Positions 1-7,867 of a stretch of DNA of 24,574 nt are shown here, in pieces. The DNA comes from Prevotella sp. (GTDB taxonomy: Bacteria; Bacteroidota; Bacteroidia; Bacteroidales; Bacteroidaceae). The DNA lies in the NCBI GenBank assembly GCA_003447235.1, contig DLZV01000015.1:1461-26034 (forward strand), read 5' to 3'. Below the pieces are notes generated by a model. It searched no databases, was not told the origin of the DNA, and saw only the letters and a program-made list of their open reading frames with translations. Within the stretch, counting starts at the first letter, position 1. The number at the start of each line of letters is the position of its first letter. The position numbers were made by a program, and so were the translations under genes.

Positions 1-36
1 GTTGACGGCTCTTGCCGTGATACTGTAATTAATCAT
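1..36 (-). CDS. HU-like DNA-binding protein, N-terminal fragment (runs off left edge)
   Basis: Only the first 12 codons are in the window, starting at an ATG complementary to 34-36 and reading MINYSITARAVN. This N-terminus is characteristic of the HU/IHF-like DNA-binding proteins common in Prevotella and Bacteroides, which often begin MINYSI..R.VN. The gene continues leftward out of the window, so length and DNA-binding arms cannot be checked. It is preceded by a structured leader of about 230 nt and a good Bacteroidetes promoter at 278-309 on the same strand. The family call rests on very few residues and is tentative. Confidence 0.5.
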   Translation of the reverse strand, partial: MINYSITARAVN

Positions 37-275
37 TGCTCTTAAGGTTTTAAGGTGTTGAAAATTGGGTTTTAACTCTCTCTTGGCCCTCTCTTTTGCC
101 CTCCTGGCTTTCTCTTTCTTTGCTCGCTCAGGAGCGAGGGCCTTGCTCGAAAACAGAGACCTTGCCGATGGTAGCTTAGGACCGGCGCCGATAGTTGTTT
201 GTCCCTCGCCCCTGTCGTAAGAGTGGCCCGTCGCGGGCCCTCTACGGAGTTGTTCCGTAGGTCTCGATTAACGGG
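37..275 (-). other. Long GC-rich structured 5' leader of the HU-like gene (candidate regulatory RNA)
   Basis: This stretch lies between a minus-strand promoter and the ATG at 36 and is much more GC-rich than the DNA to its right. Perfect complementary arms suggest a multibranched fold: 156-161 with 260-265 (GAGACC/GGTCTC), 225-230 with 234-239 (GGCCCG/CGGGCC, 3-nt loop), 242-247 with 255-260 (CTACGG/CCGTAG) and 123-128 with 133-138 (CTCGCT/AGCGAG, 4-nt loop). A 78-codon open frame on this strand shows no recognisable protein and is not called. The stretch could be a cis-regulatory leader or an independent small RNA; it matched no family I know. Confidence 0.4.
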
Positions 276-277
276 TA

Positions 278-309
278 CAAAGGTACGGAGATTTTTTGAT
301 ACCACCAAA
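278..309 (-). promoter_or_regulatory. Bacteroidetes promoter (TTTG - 20 bp - TACCTTTG)
   Basis: On the minus strand a -7 element TACCTTTG (285-278) is preceded by TTTG (309-306) with a 20-bp spacer, matching the Bacteroidetes primary sigma consensus. It would start transcription near 271 and feed the structured leader and the HU-like gene. Confidence 0.65.
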
Positions 310-1003
310 CAAAATCACAAATATTTTCCAACTTTTTTTCATTGCAACAAAATGGGCACATAGCAAAGCTATGTGAACCTCTTGCTCTCGTTCAGAACTA
401 TCTTTACAATCTATTCTTTGCGCAGAGCGGGCAAATGGGGAGAAGAGAGGAAGCCCATCATGTTACAATGTTACAATGTTACATGTTACGTTAAGAGAAA
501 TCCACTTGGGCATTGTCGGGCTCAAAGAATAGTATATATAAATAATATATTATTTATATATACTATTCTTTGGCCTATTTTTTCACCCCCTTCCGTGAAT
601 TGCGCGAACGGCTTAATGTAACATGTAACATGTAACAATCCCCCAACCGCCATCAACATCCATCAACAGCCCTCAAGCACCATGCAACCAACTGATACTC
701 AGCATATTGTAACCCAAAAGATACGCCCGCCGCAAGCCCGCGGCCGCCTCTCGTCCGCCCGCGTGTTCACCTTCGTTAACAAAAAACCTCCTTCCCCCAC
801 CCTCTTCTCCGCTCAAAAAACAGCGAAAAGCGCGTTGGATTCACACAAAAGCGCGTATTTTTGCGGGGGTCGGAGACTGCATCGGCGAGGGCAAAACAGG
901 GGCGCGGCAGTCGCTATCGCGTTGTTTTTCGTTGTATTTGTTGTTCATGTTGTTTTCTTGCCAAATAGTATTAAACATTATTAAAATATCAAACAAGAGT
1001 TCT
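310..1003. other. Gene-free, repeat-rich intergenic region
   Basis: No convincing gene is present; the open frames here have no recognisable protein features. The region holds a perfect hairpin at 357-375 (CACATAGC aaa GCTATGTG), the composite inverted repeat at 461-639, a GC-rich patch around 720-900, and a degenerate copy of the GTTGT-type repeat at about 919-962. The DNA alternates sharply between AT-rich and GC-rich blocks. Confidence 0.6.
461..639. repeat. MITE-like composite element: inverted heptamer arrays around a 50-bp palindrome
   Basis: Left arm 461-495 is an array of ATGTTAC heptamers ending GTTACGTTAAG. The right arm 612-639 is the inverted counterpart, starting CTTAATGTAACATG; 19 of 20 bases match between the arms. 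Between them lies a perfect AT-rich palindrome at 523-572 (25 bp per arm, left arm beginning CAAAGAATAG). The whole could fold into one long hairpin in RNA or a cruciform in DNA. No transposase is present. Single copies of the heptamer array recur at 12885-12925 and 15342-15374. Confidence 0.7.
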
Positions 1004-1023
1004 TTTGTCCAAACCTTGTTCAT

Positions 1024-1031
1024 TATCTTTG
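1024..1031 (+). promoter_or_regulatory. Promoter -7 element TATCTTTG of the AbiE operon
   Basis: TATCTTTG matches TAnnTTTG. A TTTG at 1004-1007 could be the -33 element, but its 16-bp spacer is shorter than usual. A start of transcription near 1038 leaves a short leader to ATG 1083 and argues against the in-frame TTG at 1005 as translation start. Confidence 0.5.
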
Positions 1032-1082
1032 CAGTGTTCAATCGCATTGAACATGACCATATCATTGAACAAGCAAAGAAAA

Positions 1083-2102
1083 ATGAAGGAAAATAGTATC
1101 ATAATAAATCAAGCACTGGAAGCCCTTAAAGCAAGCCTTCCTGTGGATGATGTCGTGACATTAACCTCTGCCGACAGAAACAGTGACAGAGGATATGATG
1201 CTATACTCAATATGATGGGTATTGATTTTGTATGCTATATTAAGGAAAACATAACCAAGACCACACTGAATCCAACATTGGCAGCGATGCAAGCTGTGAA
1301 TGATGGCAAGCATCAGATCCTGCTTGTCACGCGATATGTCACACCACGGTTGGCGACAGAATTGGCAAATAAAAGCATCAACTATCTTGATTGTGCAGGC
1401 AACTGCCTTGTCAGATATACGAAAAGGGGAAAAATGATTTTCCAAATATCCAACCAAGGCAGAAAAAGTCCCGAACCACAGACAAAGACATATCCTGTAT
1501 TCCAAGAAGCAGGATTGAAAGTTGTCTTTTATCTGTTGCAAAATGCAGAGAATGTAAACAACCCCTATCGAGAGATAAAAGAGCAAACCAATGTGTCTTT
1601 GGGAAGTGTGAAAAACGTCTTGGATGAACTTGCGAGACGTGGTTTTGTATTCAACACTCAAAATGGTCGTTCCCTAAAAGACAAGAAGCAGCTTCTTGAC
1701 TTGTGGGTAAGCAATTACAATGAGGTGCTGAAACCAAAACTTCTGATGGGTAGGATGTCATTTAGAACTGAAGAGAAAAGAAACAACTGGCAAGACATTG
1801 CGTTGCCACAAGGAATGGCATGGGGAGGAGAGCCTGCTGCAAACTTGGCAGACGGATACTTGCAGCCAGGAAGTTTCGATATATATACGAAATTACCTGC
1901 CGCACATCTGATGCGGACTGGTGCGGTCAAACAAGACCTCAATGGGGAAATACATTTATACAAAAAATTTTGGAACGAGGAAACTGACAACAAGACGGTT
2001 CCTGCCATATTAATCTATGCAGACTTGATGGGCAGTGGCAATGGCCGCTGTTTGGAGGCTGCGCAGCGTATATTAGAGAATGAGCTTAAAGATTTCGAGT
2101 GA
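1083..2102 (+). CDS. Type IV toxin-antitoxin system AbiEi-family antitoxin
   Basis: A 339-residue protein resembling AbiEi-type antitoxins of the Bacteroidetes kind (AbiEi_2), which are transcriptional autorepressors that also counteract the partner nucleotidyltransferase. Visible features are a central winged helix at about residues 157-195 (the segment containing PYREIKEQTNVSLGSVKNVL) and the family block WGGEPAANLADGYLQP followed by a KFWNEE...ILIYADLM segment and a conserved arginine/cysteine near the end. ATG 1083 was chosen because it gives the usual family start (MKENS) and lies after the promoter; ATG 1053 and TTG 1005 are in frame but less likely. The coding end overlaps the toxin gene by 23 bp, so the two are translationally coupled. 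Base composition is clearly lower in GC than the housekeeping genes to the right, which suggests acquisition. The family call is strong; activity is inferred. Confidence 0.82.
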   Translation: MKENSIIINQALEALKASLPVDDVVTLTSADRNSDRGYDAILNMMGIDFVCYIKENITKTTLNPTLAAMQAVNDGKHQILLVTRYVTPRLATELANKSINYLDCAGNCLVRYTKRGKMIFQISNQGRKSPEPQTKTYPVFQEAGLKVVFYLLQNAENVNNPYREIKEQTNVSLGSVKNVLDELARRGFVFNTQNGRSLKDKKQLLDLWVSNYNEVLKPKLLMGRMSFRTEEKRNNWQDIALPQGMAWGGEPAANLADGYLQPGSFDIYTKLPAAHLMRTGAVKQDLNGEIHLYKKFWNEETDNKTVPAILIYADLMGSGNGRCLEAAQRILENELKDFE

Positions 2103-2922
2103 AAAGATAAACAATCCATTCCTTGTGGATTTGCTGGAGAAACTTGCAGGCAGCTTTTGCAAAATGGAGCATGACTTTTATATCATAGGAGCCACTGCCA
2201 GAGATATCATCATGCAACAGATGTCGGGCATATCGTCAAGTAGAAAGACAAGAGACTTGGACTTGGCGATAGCAGTTCCTAATTGGCAGGAGTTTGACAA
2301 GATCAAGAATTGTCTGATAGCGGATGGTTTTAAGAAAGACAAGACAAAACACCAACGCTTCTATCATGCCGACTATGAGATAGACATTGTGCCATACGGA
2401 TATGTTGCCAAGGAAGACGACAACATCTATTGGCCACCCGAAGAAACGATTGCCATGTCGGTAAAAGGTTTCGACGAAGTGCTTTCGGATGCTATAAAGG
2501 TTAGCATAGACGACAGGTTCACGGTAAAAATAGCTTCTTTACATGGTCTGTTCCTGTTGAAATTCAACGCTTGGATGGACAGGCATCTGACCACAAGTAA
2601 GGACGCCGAGGACATGTCGTTCATTTTGGACAACTATTTTATGGCAAACTTAGAAAGAAATGTGTACCCAGAAGTATATGACTGGGAAGATTTTGATGAA
2701 TATGTTGCAGGTGCCTATTGGTTGGCTAATGATTTAGCGAGTCTCTTAACCCAAGAGCAACTGGCATATTACGCTGACATGATAGACCGGGAATTACAGT
2801 TAGAGGAGAAAAGTCGTCTGATAAGCCAAACCCTCAATTCACAATCGGGATTGACTTATGACCAAGTAAAAAGAGCTTGGCAAACAATATATAAAGTTTG
2901 GTCCATCCGACATTTCGAGTGA
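2080..2922 (+). CDS. Nucleotidyltransferase, AbiEii-like toxin of the AbiE pair
   Basis: A 280-residue protein with a minimal nucleotidyltransferase fold. It has the helix-turn signature GATARD at residues 37-42, catalytic-type acidic residues D59 and D61 in TRDLDLAIAV, and a third acidic residue D102 in EIDIVPYG. AbiEii-type toxins transfer nucleotides to RNA or protein targets and cause growth arrest or phage abortive infection; which target is used here cannot be seen. The start ATG 2080 lies inside the antitoxin gene (23-bp overlap), the usual arrangement for this pair. The stop codon falls inside a dispersed 27-bp repeat (2906-2932). No terminator follows. An alternative name is generic nucleotidyltransferase, but the AbiEi partner supports the toxin role. 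Confidence 0.75.
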   Translation: MSLKISSEKINNPFLVDLLEKLAGSFCKMEHDFYIIGATARDIIMQQMSGISSSRKTRDLDLAIAVPNWQEFDKIKNCLIADGFKKDKTKHQRFYHADYEIDIVPYGYVAKEDDNIYWPPEETIAMSVKGFDEVLSDAIKVSIDDRFTVKIASLHGLFLLKFNAWMDRHLTTSKDAEDMSFILDNYFMANLERNVYPEVYDWEDFDEYVAGAYWLANDLASLLTQEQLAYYADMIDRELQLEEKSRLISQTLNSQSGLTYDQVKRAWQTIYKVWSIRHFE

Positions 2923-2932
2923 CGCATGGAGC
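2906..2932 (+). repeat. 27-bp dispersed repeat (TCCGAYATTT family), copy 1, overlapping a stop codon
   Basis: Starts TCCGACATTTCGAGTGAC. It contains the last codons and the TGA of the AbiEii-like gene. Related copies lie at 13487-13513, 19984-20004 and, inverted, 20378-20404. Confidence 0.6.
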
Positions 2933-3159
2933 AGCGCAAGTGTTAAGGGCGATAAGGAAAACAGCCAAACAACTTTTACAACAGTATTTCGATATGCATA
3001 GAGATAGCCGTGTACGTGAGGGGCGATGATGCTGGTCGCGTCTCCCCCTTTGCTACGTCTATTGGGATGATTGCCGCGCTAACAAAGGATAAAAATGCGG
3101 TTGTTGGGTTAAATAATGTGAACGGAGGGGGTAAATGAATTGATAAAAAAAGTTCTTTT
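2933..3159. other. Intergenic region between the AbiE pair and the secreted-protein operon
   Basis: No gene is seen. It contains the left 40-bp direct repeat (2983-3022), which is an orphan copy of the start of the S24 gene at 7839. After the repeat the reading frame of that gene is lost, so this is either a gene remnant or a recombination site. Confidence 0.55.
2983..3022 (+). repeat. 40-bp perfect direct repeat, left copy
   Basis: Begins AGTATTTCGATATGCATAGA and is identical over 40 bp to 7828-7867. It includes an ATG and the first ten codons (MHRDSRVREG) found in the S24-type gene, plus 11 bp upstream. Downstream sequence is unrelated apart from a GCG. The two copies bracket the secreted-protein cassette. 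Confidence 0.85.
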
Positions 3160-3167
3160 TACTTTTG
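3160..3167 (+). promoter_or_regulatory. Promoter -7 element TACTTTTG of the secreted-protein operon
   Basis: TACTTTTG fits TAnnTTTG. A TTG at 3139-3141 is a possible -33 element with an 18-bp spacer. Transcription would begin near 3174 and give a leader of about 250 nt. Confidence 0.55.
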
Positions 3168-3173
3168 TACTCT

Positions 3174-3423
3174 CATTAGAACGCTCTATTGCGCTCATGA
3201 CAAGCGTAGATTGCTAAGTCGGTATGGTGCTCAGCCCCAGCGACTTCATACCTTGCTCCCGCGACCTAAGGGAAGAGAGATGTGTATAAACAAAGGTCAA
3301 TGGGGGATGGGTACTCATCGTCTCCTTCGGTCTTATGTGACCTCGCTTGCTGATACTAACTGTCTGAATCAATGTCTAATCGGGATGCAGAGGGGACATT
3401 CCAACTCATAAATAATTAAAGAT
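3174..3423 (+). promoter_or_regulatory. Long 5' leader with a possible pseudoknot or switching hairpin
   Basis: Within the leader AAGTCG (3216-3221) is complementary to CGACTT (3241-3246), and the adjoining GGTATG (3221-3226) is complementary to CATACC (3247-3252). The two pairings cross, so they form either an H-type pseudoknot or alternative hairpins. Smaller pairings are 3181-3185 with 3203-3207 and 3263-3267 with 3294-3298. No known riboswitch class was recognised. A 66-codon open frame starting TTG at 3211 has no recognisable features and is not called. Confidence 0.35.
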
Positions 3424-6400
3424 ATGAGAAACTTTACATTACACAAATTTCTCGCCACGCTGTTAATGGCAGTATGTAGCGCGACGCTGAGTGTGGCGAA
3501 GAATGTGGCGAAGATTGGATCCACGGAGTATGCCACGCTGGAGGAGGCGGTCAATTCGGTAGCACAAGGTAAGAATGGCTACATATATATTCTTGCCGAT
3601 GCGTCTTTTGATAATCTCCGCATTGACGGGAAACGAATAACCATAAACCTACAAACACATACCGTTAAGGGCAACAACATAGCTGTTAATGGAGTAGATG
3701 GAGTGAAAGATACACATCTGACTATCCTTGATTCCAAAGCCGATAGTCTTAGCGTTGATGAAAAAAACAATTATAAAGTTTCTTACACTATTTCCGGTAC
3801 TCTTGAGTTGACAGGTAGCATCCGTGCGTACAATGGTGCTGGCATTAATGTCACGAGTGGAACCGTTGTATCGACCCAAGGTGTTGCTCTTTTTGCTGTA
3901 GGTGATGAAACTGGGCAAAAAGACATTACTTCGTATGTCAAGATTACTGGTGGATATGTCAAGGCACAGGAGTTTGGTGTCAGTCCTCAAGGACGCGGAG
4001 CCTCCGTCACAGTGAATGGCTTTGCTGTGATAGAGTCGTTGGACAATGCTGCCGTAGCAGGCAATGGCACTAATAGCCCTGAAGAGAAGAGGGGTGGAAC
4101 ATCCATCACCATTTCGGGTAAGTGCTGGCTCATCGGACGCATTCAGAGCCCAGGTTATGCCGCCTGTGGCATCTATCATCCGCAGCAAGGAATCTTGACC
4201 ATAAAATATTCACGCGGTATTCCTAACATTGTTGCCGTCAATGGTGCAGGCATCGTGATGCGTGGTGGAACCCTCGATTATAGAGCAGGCAACATCATCG
4301 CTACTGGCGACGCCAACTTCGTAGGCAAGGTAGGCGATTCGCGCGTAGTAGTAGGAACCAGCGGCATCGTCTATGACCGCGATTGTGACTACTATGATGC
4401 TGCTAATGTCAAGATCAACATATCGGACAACTCGGGAACAAAGCAAGTCGTGGGCGCCAAGGCTGCCATACAGGTGATCAATGATAAGGCTCAAGACATC
4501 TCCGGTGTGATTGATATCCAGGGAGGAACTTTCTCTTCTGACGTGTCTGCGTATGTCAATGCTACGGAACGAGAAATGTTTGAGCATGAAGGAACCTACT
4601 ATGTAGGTGTTTTCAAAGCCCAAGTTGTAGGCGGCTTGAAATATGAAACGGCTTTGACAGCTATCAACGAAGCTCCTGCCGGTTCTACGGTCGTCCTGCT
4701 GAAAGACTGTAGCGCGATTGGCAGTGGTCCTGATATCAGAAAGAACGTCACATTGGATCTGAATGGCAAGAATTTGATATTCCGATCTATGACCGTTGCC
4801 AAAGGTGGCAATCTGACTATCAAGGATAGTGGTAGTGGTGGAACCTATAGCGGTACGGGGGCTAACTATAGTGTCTATGTTAAGCAAGGTGGTGTCTTCA
4901 ATCTGGAGAGCGGTACGCTCACCAATACTTCCAACGCCAATGGTACTTCAAACGTAGTGGTTCGGGTCGAAGGTGGCACCGCCACAAACCCTGCTGCATC
5001 CACTGCCAATATCAAGGGTGGCAAGATCGAAAGCAAGGGCACTCCCGTCTTTGTCCGCGACCCAGGCGCTACGGTCAATGTCTCTGGTGGCGAACTTAAG
5101 GGCAGTGGTCTCGCTTGTATCGCTGGCAATGGCTCTGAGGGTATGGGCGGCACCACTATCAACGTGAGTGGCGGCACGCTTACTGCTAAGCCTTACGATG
5201 ACACATCAGCTGCTTGCGGCATCTATCATCCTAATGAAGGAACGCTCACCATAACAGGCGGAACCATTAATGTCAACAATGGTGTGGGCATTTTGATGCG
5301 TGGTGGCGAGATGACCATGACTGGTGGTGAGATTAACGCCACAGGCGATGCTACGAGAACAGGAACTGTGGGTGATGCGCGACAAATAATTGGCGTGAGC
5401 GGTGTAGTATTTGATCGCGATGCCAACTATCCTGCTGTTGCCACAACCAGCATAAAGATTGATGGCGAGGCTAAGGTGAGCGGTGCCAAGGCTGCCGTGG
5501 AGCTGATAAACGACAATAATGTGGCTGATGCAAAGAGCGCCTTTAAGTTGAAAGGCGGTACCTATAGCAGCGATGTTACTGCTCTGCTCGATGAAAACTC
5601 TGTAGCCGTGAAGCAAGGTGAAAATTATGTTGTCACCACTTACTACGCCCAAGTAGGCGAGACAAAGTATGCCACGCTGCAGGAGGCTGCAAATGCAGCA
5701 ACAGCAGGACAGACCGTGACGGTGCTCAACGATGTAGACATGACTAAGGACGGCAACCTCACGGTAAAGGTGGGGAAGGATATAGTCCTTGACATGAACG
5801 GTCATTCTATCAAGGGTGCAAATGCCGATTATAAAAACATTAGGGTACGGGGCAAACTTACCCTTAAAGACTCCAAGGAGAACAGCACGGGTAAGATCTA
5901 TTCGGAAGACCCATATAAGAGTGGTGTTGATAAAGCATTGATATATGTAGATGGCAATGGTGAGTTTGTTATGGAAAGCGGCCATATCAACACCGTTCTT
6001 CCTAATTCTGTTAAAAACGGTCAGTTTGCTATAGGCGCATTTGATAACTGCAAGGTCACCATCAATGGTGGTACTATTGAGGGAGGATATTCTGCCATCA
6101 CAGGTTATGGTGATCCGAAGGATAATACTACCATCACCATTAACGGCGGCACACTCATCTGTCCGATGGATTATGCTATCTATCATCCGCAGCCTGGAAA
6201 GCTTACGATTAATGAAGGTGCAACGATCTATGGCGGCGCTGGTGCAATTTGTATGAAAAGCGGAGAACTCGAAATAAACGGAGGTACGCTTACCAGCAAG
6301 GGTAAGGGCAACACAGGCAACTGGGGCGACGGTACAGGCGGTCTGGGCAACGCAGCCCTCAACTTCTGCAAGCCCTATGGTGACGTGAAGGCTATCATCA

Positions 6401-7383
6401 AGGGTGGTACCATCACCGCCGAGGGCGATGCTGTGCTGATTGATGCTCAGCCCACAGAAGGCAAGACGGTGACTCTCGCCATCGAGGGCGGCACCTATAG
6501 CAGCGATGTGTCAAAGTACTGTTCTCCAGGATTTACCGCTACGCCCAACGCTGACGGCACTTACGGTATCACCCATGTAGGCGATGGCGTACTGGTGGTC
6601 TATGACAAGTCCTATGATCAAGTAGCGGCTGGTGGAAGCATGGATATCGATATGGATCAGGTCAACAAGATACTGGTGGCCGAGGCTGGAGCGAAAGGCG
6701 TGACCACTACGCTGACCAAGAACTATACCAACGCTGGCTGGTACTCATTCTTCGTGCCTTTCGACTTTACGTTGACCGCTGAAATGCTGAATCATTTCGA
6801 GTTTGCAACGCTCTACGCCACCGCGTTGGAAAATGGCAACGGCAGTCCTGTCATCTCATACAAGAAGGCGAAGGCTGGCGACAAGATAGCGGCTTTCTTC
6901 CCCTGTCTGATCAAGGCCAAGGTTACGGGCGAGCAGAAGCTCAACGTAGGTGAGGTGGACTATAAGAGCATGAAGGGAGTGACTCCAAAGGACTGCAGTT
7001 CTATCACAGAGCTCTATACCTTCTATCCCGTGATGGAGAAGACCTACATTGCAGACAAGCATGGATATTATCTCAACTCTGAGCAGAACAGCTTTGTCTA
7101 TAATGCTCACCCCGAAGCTCATATCCGGCCGCTCAGATACTATATGACCATCCAGGACAGAGGCGACATGAGTTATATCGAGCCTGCCAACGGTGGCGCC
7201 AGCAAAGCCAAGATCTGCGTGATCGGCGAGGACGAGCCTACTGGCATCACGGATCTTGTAGATGATGCAGCCAACGCATCGGGCAAGGTTTACAACCTGC
7301 AGGGTGTAGTGGTAGGCAACACTACCGAGGGTCTGCCCAAGGGCGTGTATATCAAGAACGGACGTAAGATAATCGTAAAATAA
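3424..7383 (+). CDS. Large secreted repeat protein (adhesin-like) with C-terminal sorting-type tail
   Basis: A 1319-residue protein with a signal peptide (hydrophobic core residues 9-24, likely cleavage after SVA25; Cys18 does not sit in a good lipobox). Three homologous modules follow at about 27-398, 399-741 and 742-1052. Each opens with a G..YATL.EA-type segment and a short LNG(K/H) strand, continues with many short TINGGT/TISGGT strands and an IYHP..G.LTI block, and closes with GGTYSSDV. The strand pattern suggests a right-handed beta-helix-like rod. Residues 1053-1319 form a different domain containing WYSFFVPFDFTL, and the end (VYNLQG...GLPKGVYIKNGRKIIVK) resembles the C-terminal tail of Prevotella secreted proteins, possibly a type IX secretion signal. 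Function is probably surface attachment, but this is inference. It forms an operon with the small gene at 7393. Confidence 0.75.
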   Translation: MRNFTLHKFLATLLMAVCSATLSVAKNVAKIGSTEYATLEEAVNSVAQGKNGYIYILADASFDNLRIDGKRITINLQTHTVKGNNIAVNGVDGVKDTHLTILDSKADSLSVDEKNNYKVSYTISGTLELTGSIRAYNGAGINVTSGTVVSTQGVALFAVGDETGQKDITSYVKITGGYVKAQEFGVSPQGRGASVTVNGFAVIESLDNAAVAGNGTNSPEEKRGGTSITISGKCWLIGRIQSPGYAACGIYHPQQGILTIKYSRGIPNIVAVNGAGIVMRGGTLDYRAGNIIATGDANFVGKVGDSRVVVGTSGIVYDRDCDYYDAANVKINISDNSGTKQVVGAKAAIQVINDKAQDISGVIDIQGGTFSSDVSAYVNATEREMFEHEGTYYVGVFKAQVVGGLKYETALTAINEAPAGSTVVLLKDCSAIGSGPDIRKNVTLDLNGKNLIFRSMTVAKGGNLTIKDSGSGGTYSGTGANYSVYVKQGGVFNLESGTLTNTSNANGTSNVVVRVEGGTATNPAASTANIKGGKIESKGTPVFVRDPGATVNVSGGELKGSGLACIAGNGSEGMGGTTINVSGGTLTAKPYDDTSAACGIYHPNEGTLTITGGTINVNNGVGILMRGGEMTMTGGEINATGDATRTGTVGDARQIIGVSGVVFDRDANYPAVATTSIKIDGEAKVSGAKAAVELINDNNVADAKSAFKLKGGTYSSDVTALLDENSVAVKQGENYVVTTYYAQVGETKYATLQEAANAATAGQTVTVLNDVDMTKDGNLTVKVGKDIVLDMNGHSIKGANADYKNIRVRGKLTLKDSKENSTGKIYSEDPYKSGVDKALIYVDGNGEFVMESGHINTVLPNSVKNGQFAIGAFDNCKVTINGGTIEGGYSAITGYGDPKDNTTITINGGTLICPMDYAIYHPQPGKLTINEGATIYGGAGAICMKSGELEINGGTLTSKGKGNTGNWGDGTGGLGNAALNFCKPYGDVKAIIKGGTITAEGDAVLIDAQPTEGKTVTLAIEGGTYSSDVSKYCSPGFTATPNADGTYGITHVGDGVLVVYDKSYDQVAAGGSMDIDMDQVNKILVAEAGAKGVTTTLTKNYTNAGWYSFFVPFDFTLTAEMLNHFEFATLYATALENGNGSPVISYKKAKAGDKIAAFFPCLIKAKVTGEQKLNVGEVDYKSMKGVTPKDCSSITELYTFYPVMEKTYIADKHGYYLNSEQNSFVYNAHPEAHIRPLRYYMTIQDRGDMSYIEPANGGASKAKICVIGEDEPTGITDLVDDAANASGKVYNLQGVVVGNTTEGLPKGVYIKNGRKIIVK

Positions 7384-7392
7384 CAAAACGAT

Positions 7393-7575
7393 ATGAAAGA
7401 GAAAAGAGAAAATTATGTAAAGCCCCTATTGTATGTCATCGAAACGGAGCAGCCGCTGATGAGTGGCAGCTCGATAGGTGTCAATACAACAACCTCAGAG
7501 TACAAGCCCGGCCCTTGCGAAGTTCGCCGCTATGAGGACTATGAGGAAGAGGAAGAAGACGACTGGAGCAAGTAA
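7393..7575 (+). CDS. Small protein with acidic C-terminal tail, unknown function
   Basis: A 60-residue protein that starts nine bases after the stop of the secreted repeat protein, so it is co-transcribed and probably coupled. It begins MKEKRENYVKPLLYVIETEQ, continues with LMSGSSIGV, and ends in a run of Glu/Asp with W and K (EEEEEDDWSK). Short proteins with a Y..P...V.E.E...L..S pattern at the N-terminus and a polar tail are common next to Bacteroidales surface-protein genes, from memory, and remain uncharacterised. It has no signal peptide or membrane segment. It lies before a strong terminator, which supports it as the last gene of the operon. A peptide substrate or a chaperone for the large protein are possibilities, without evidence. 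Confidence 0.65.
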   Translation: MKEKRENYVKPLLYVIETEQPLMSGSSIGVNTTTSEYKPGPCEVRRYEDYEEEEEDDWSK

Positions 7576-7634
7576 GAAAGAAGTCTTGTGTAAAATAGGG
7601 ATTGTCGTTCAATCCTAACAATTCAATATCTATA

Positions 7635-7675
7635 GACGAGGGTATGCCTTCTGAGGTTACCCTCGTCTTTTTTTT
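7635..7675 (+). terminator. Intrinsic terminator of the secreted-protein operon
   Basis: Perfect 10-bp stem GACGAGGGTA (7635-7644) with TACCCTCGTC (7658-7667), 13-nt loop, followed by eight T (7668-7675). Confidence 0.92.
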
Positions 7676-7827
7676 GGTGGGGCATTGTCTTATGCAAAGA
7701 CACAAAAAATATAACGCACAACTTTTGGTCATGTCGAAAAAGCTCCGCAGCCGGCCAACGGTTAGTCCGTTTTTTCTCTGCAAGCACAACTTTTCAGCCT
7801 GTTCAAATCACGATTTGCCATATTTAA
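7676..7827. other. Upstream region of the S24 gene with direct repeats
   Basis: Contains an 11-bp direct repeat GCACAACTTTT at 7716-7726 and 7784-7794, and a short inverted repeat AACGG/CCGTT (7758-7772) followed by T residues. No TAnnTTTG promoter was found, so the promoter of the S24 gene is not identified. Confidence 0.4.
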
Positions 7828-7867
7828 AGTATTTCGATATGCATAGAGATAGCCGTGTACGTGAGGG
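7828..7867 (+). repeat. 40-bp perfect direct repeat, right copy
   Basis: Identical to 2983-3022. It covers the 11 bp before, and the first 29 bp of, the S24-type gene, and contains the 8-bp palindrome TATGCATA. Confidence 0.85.

Noticed and set aside
1005..1082. Longer antitoxin start at TTG 1005 or ATG 1053
   Set aside because: TTG 1005 lies upstream of the predicted transcription start; ATG 1083 gives the normal family N-terminus.
3211..3411. 66-codon open frame in the leader of the secreted-protein gene
   Set aside because: It has a TTG start, no recognisable features and overlaps predicted RNA structure; not supportable as a gene.
7602..7838. N-terminal extension of the S24 gene
   Set aside because: It would read through the intrinsic terminator at 7635-7675, and the 40-bp repeat marks the start at 7839.
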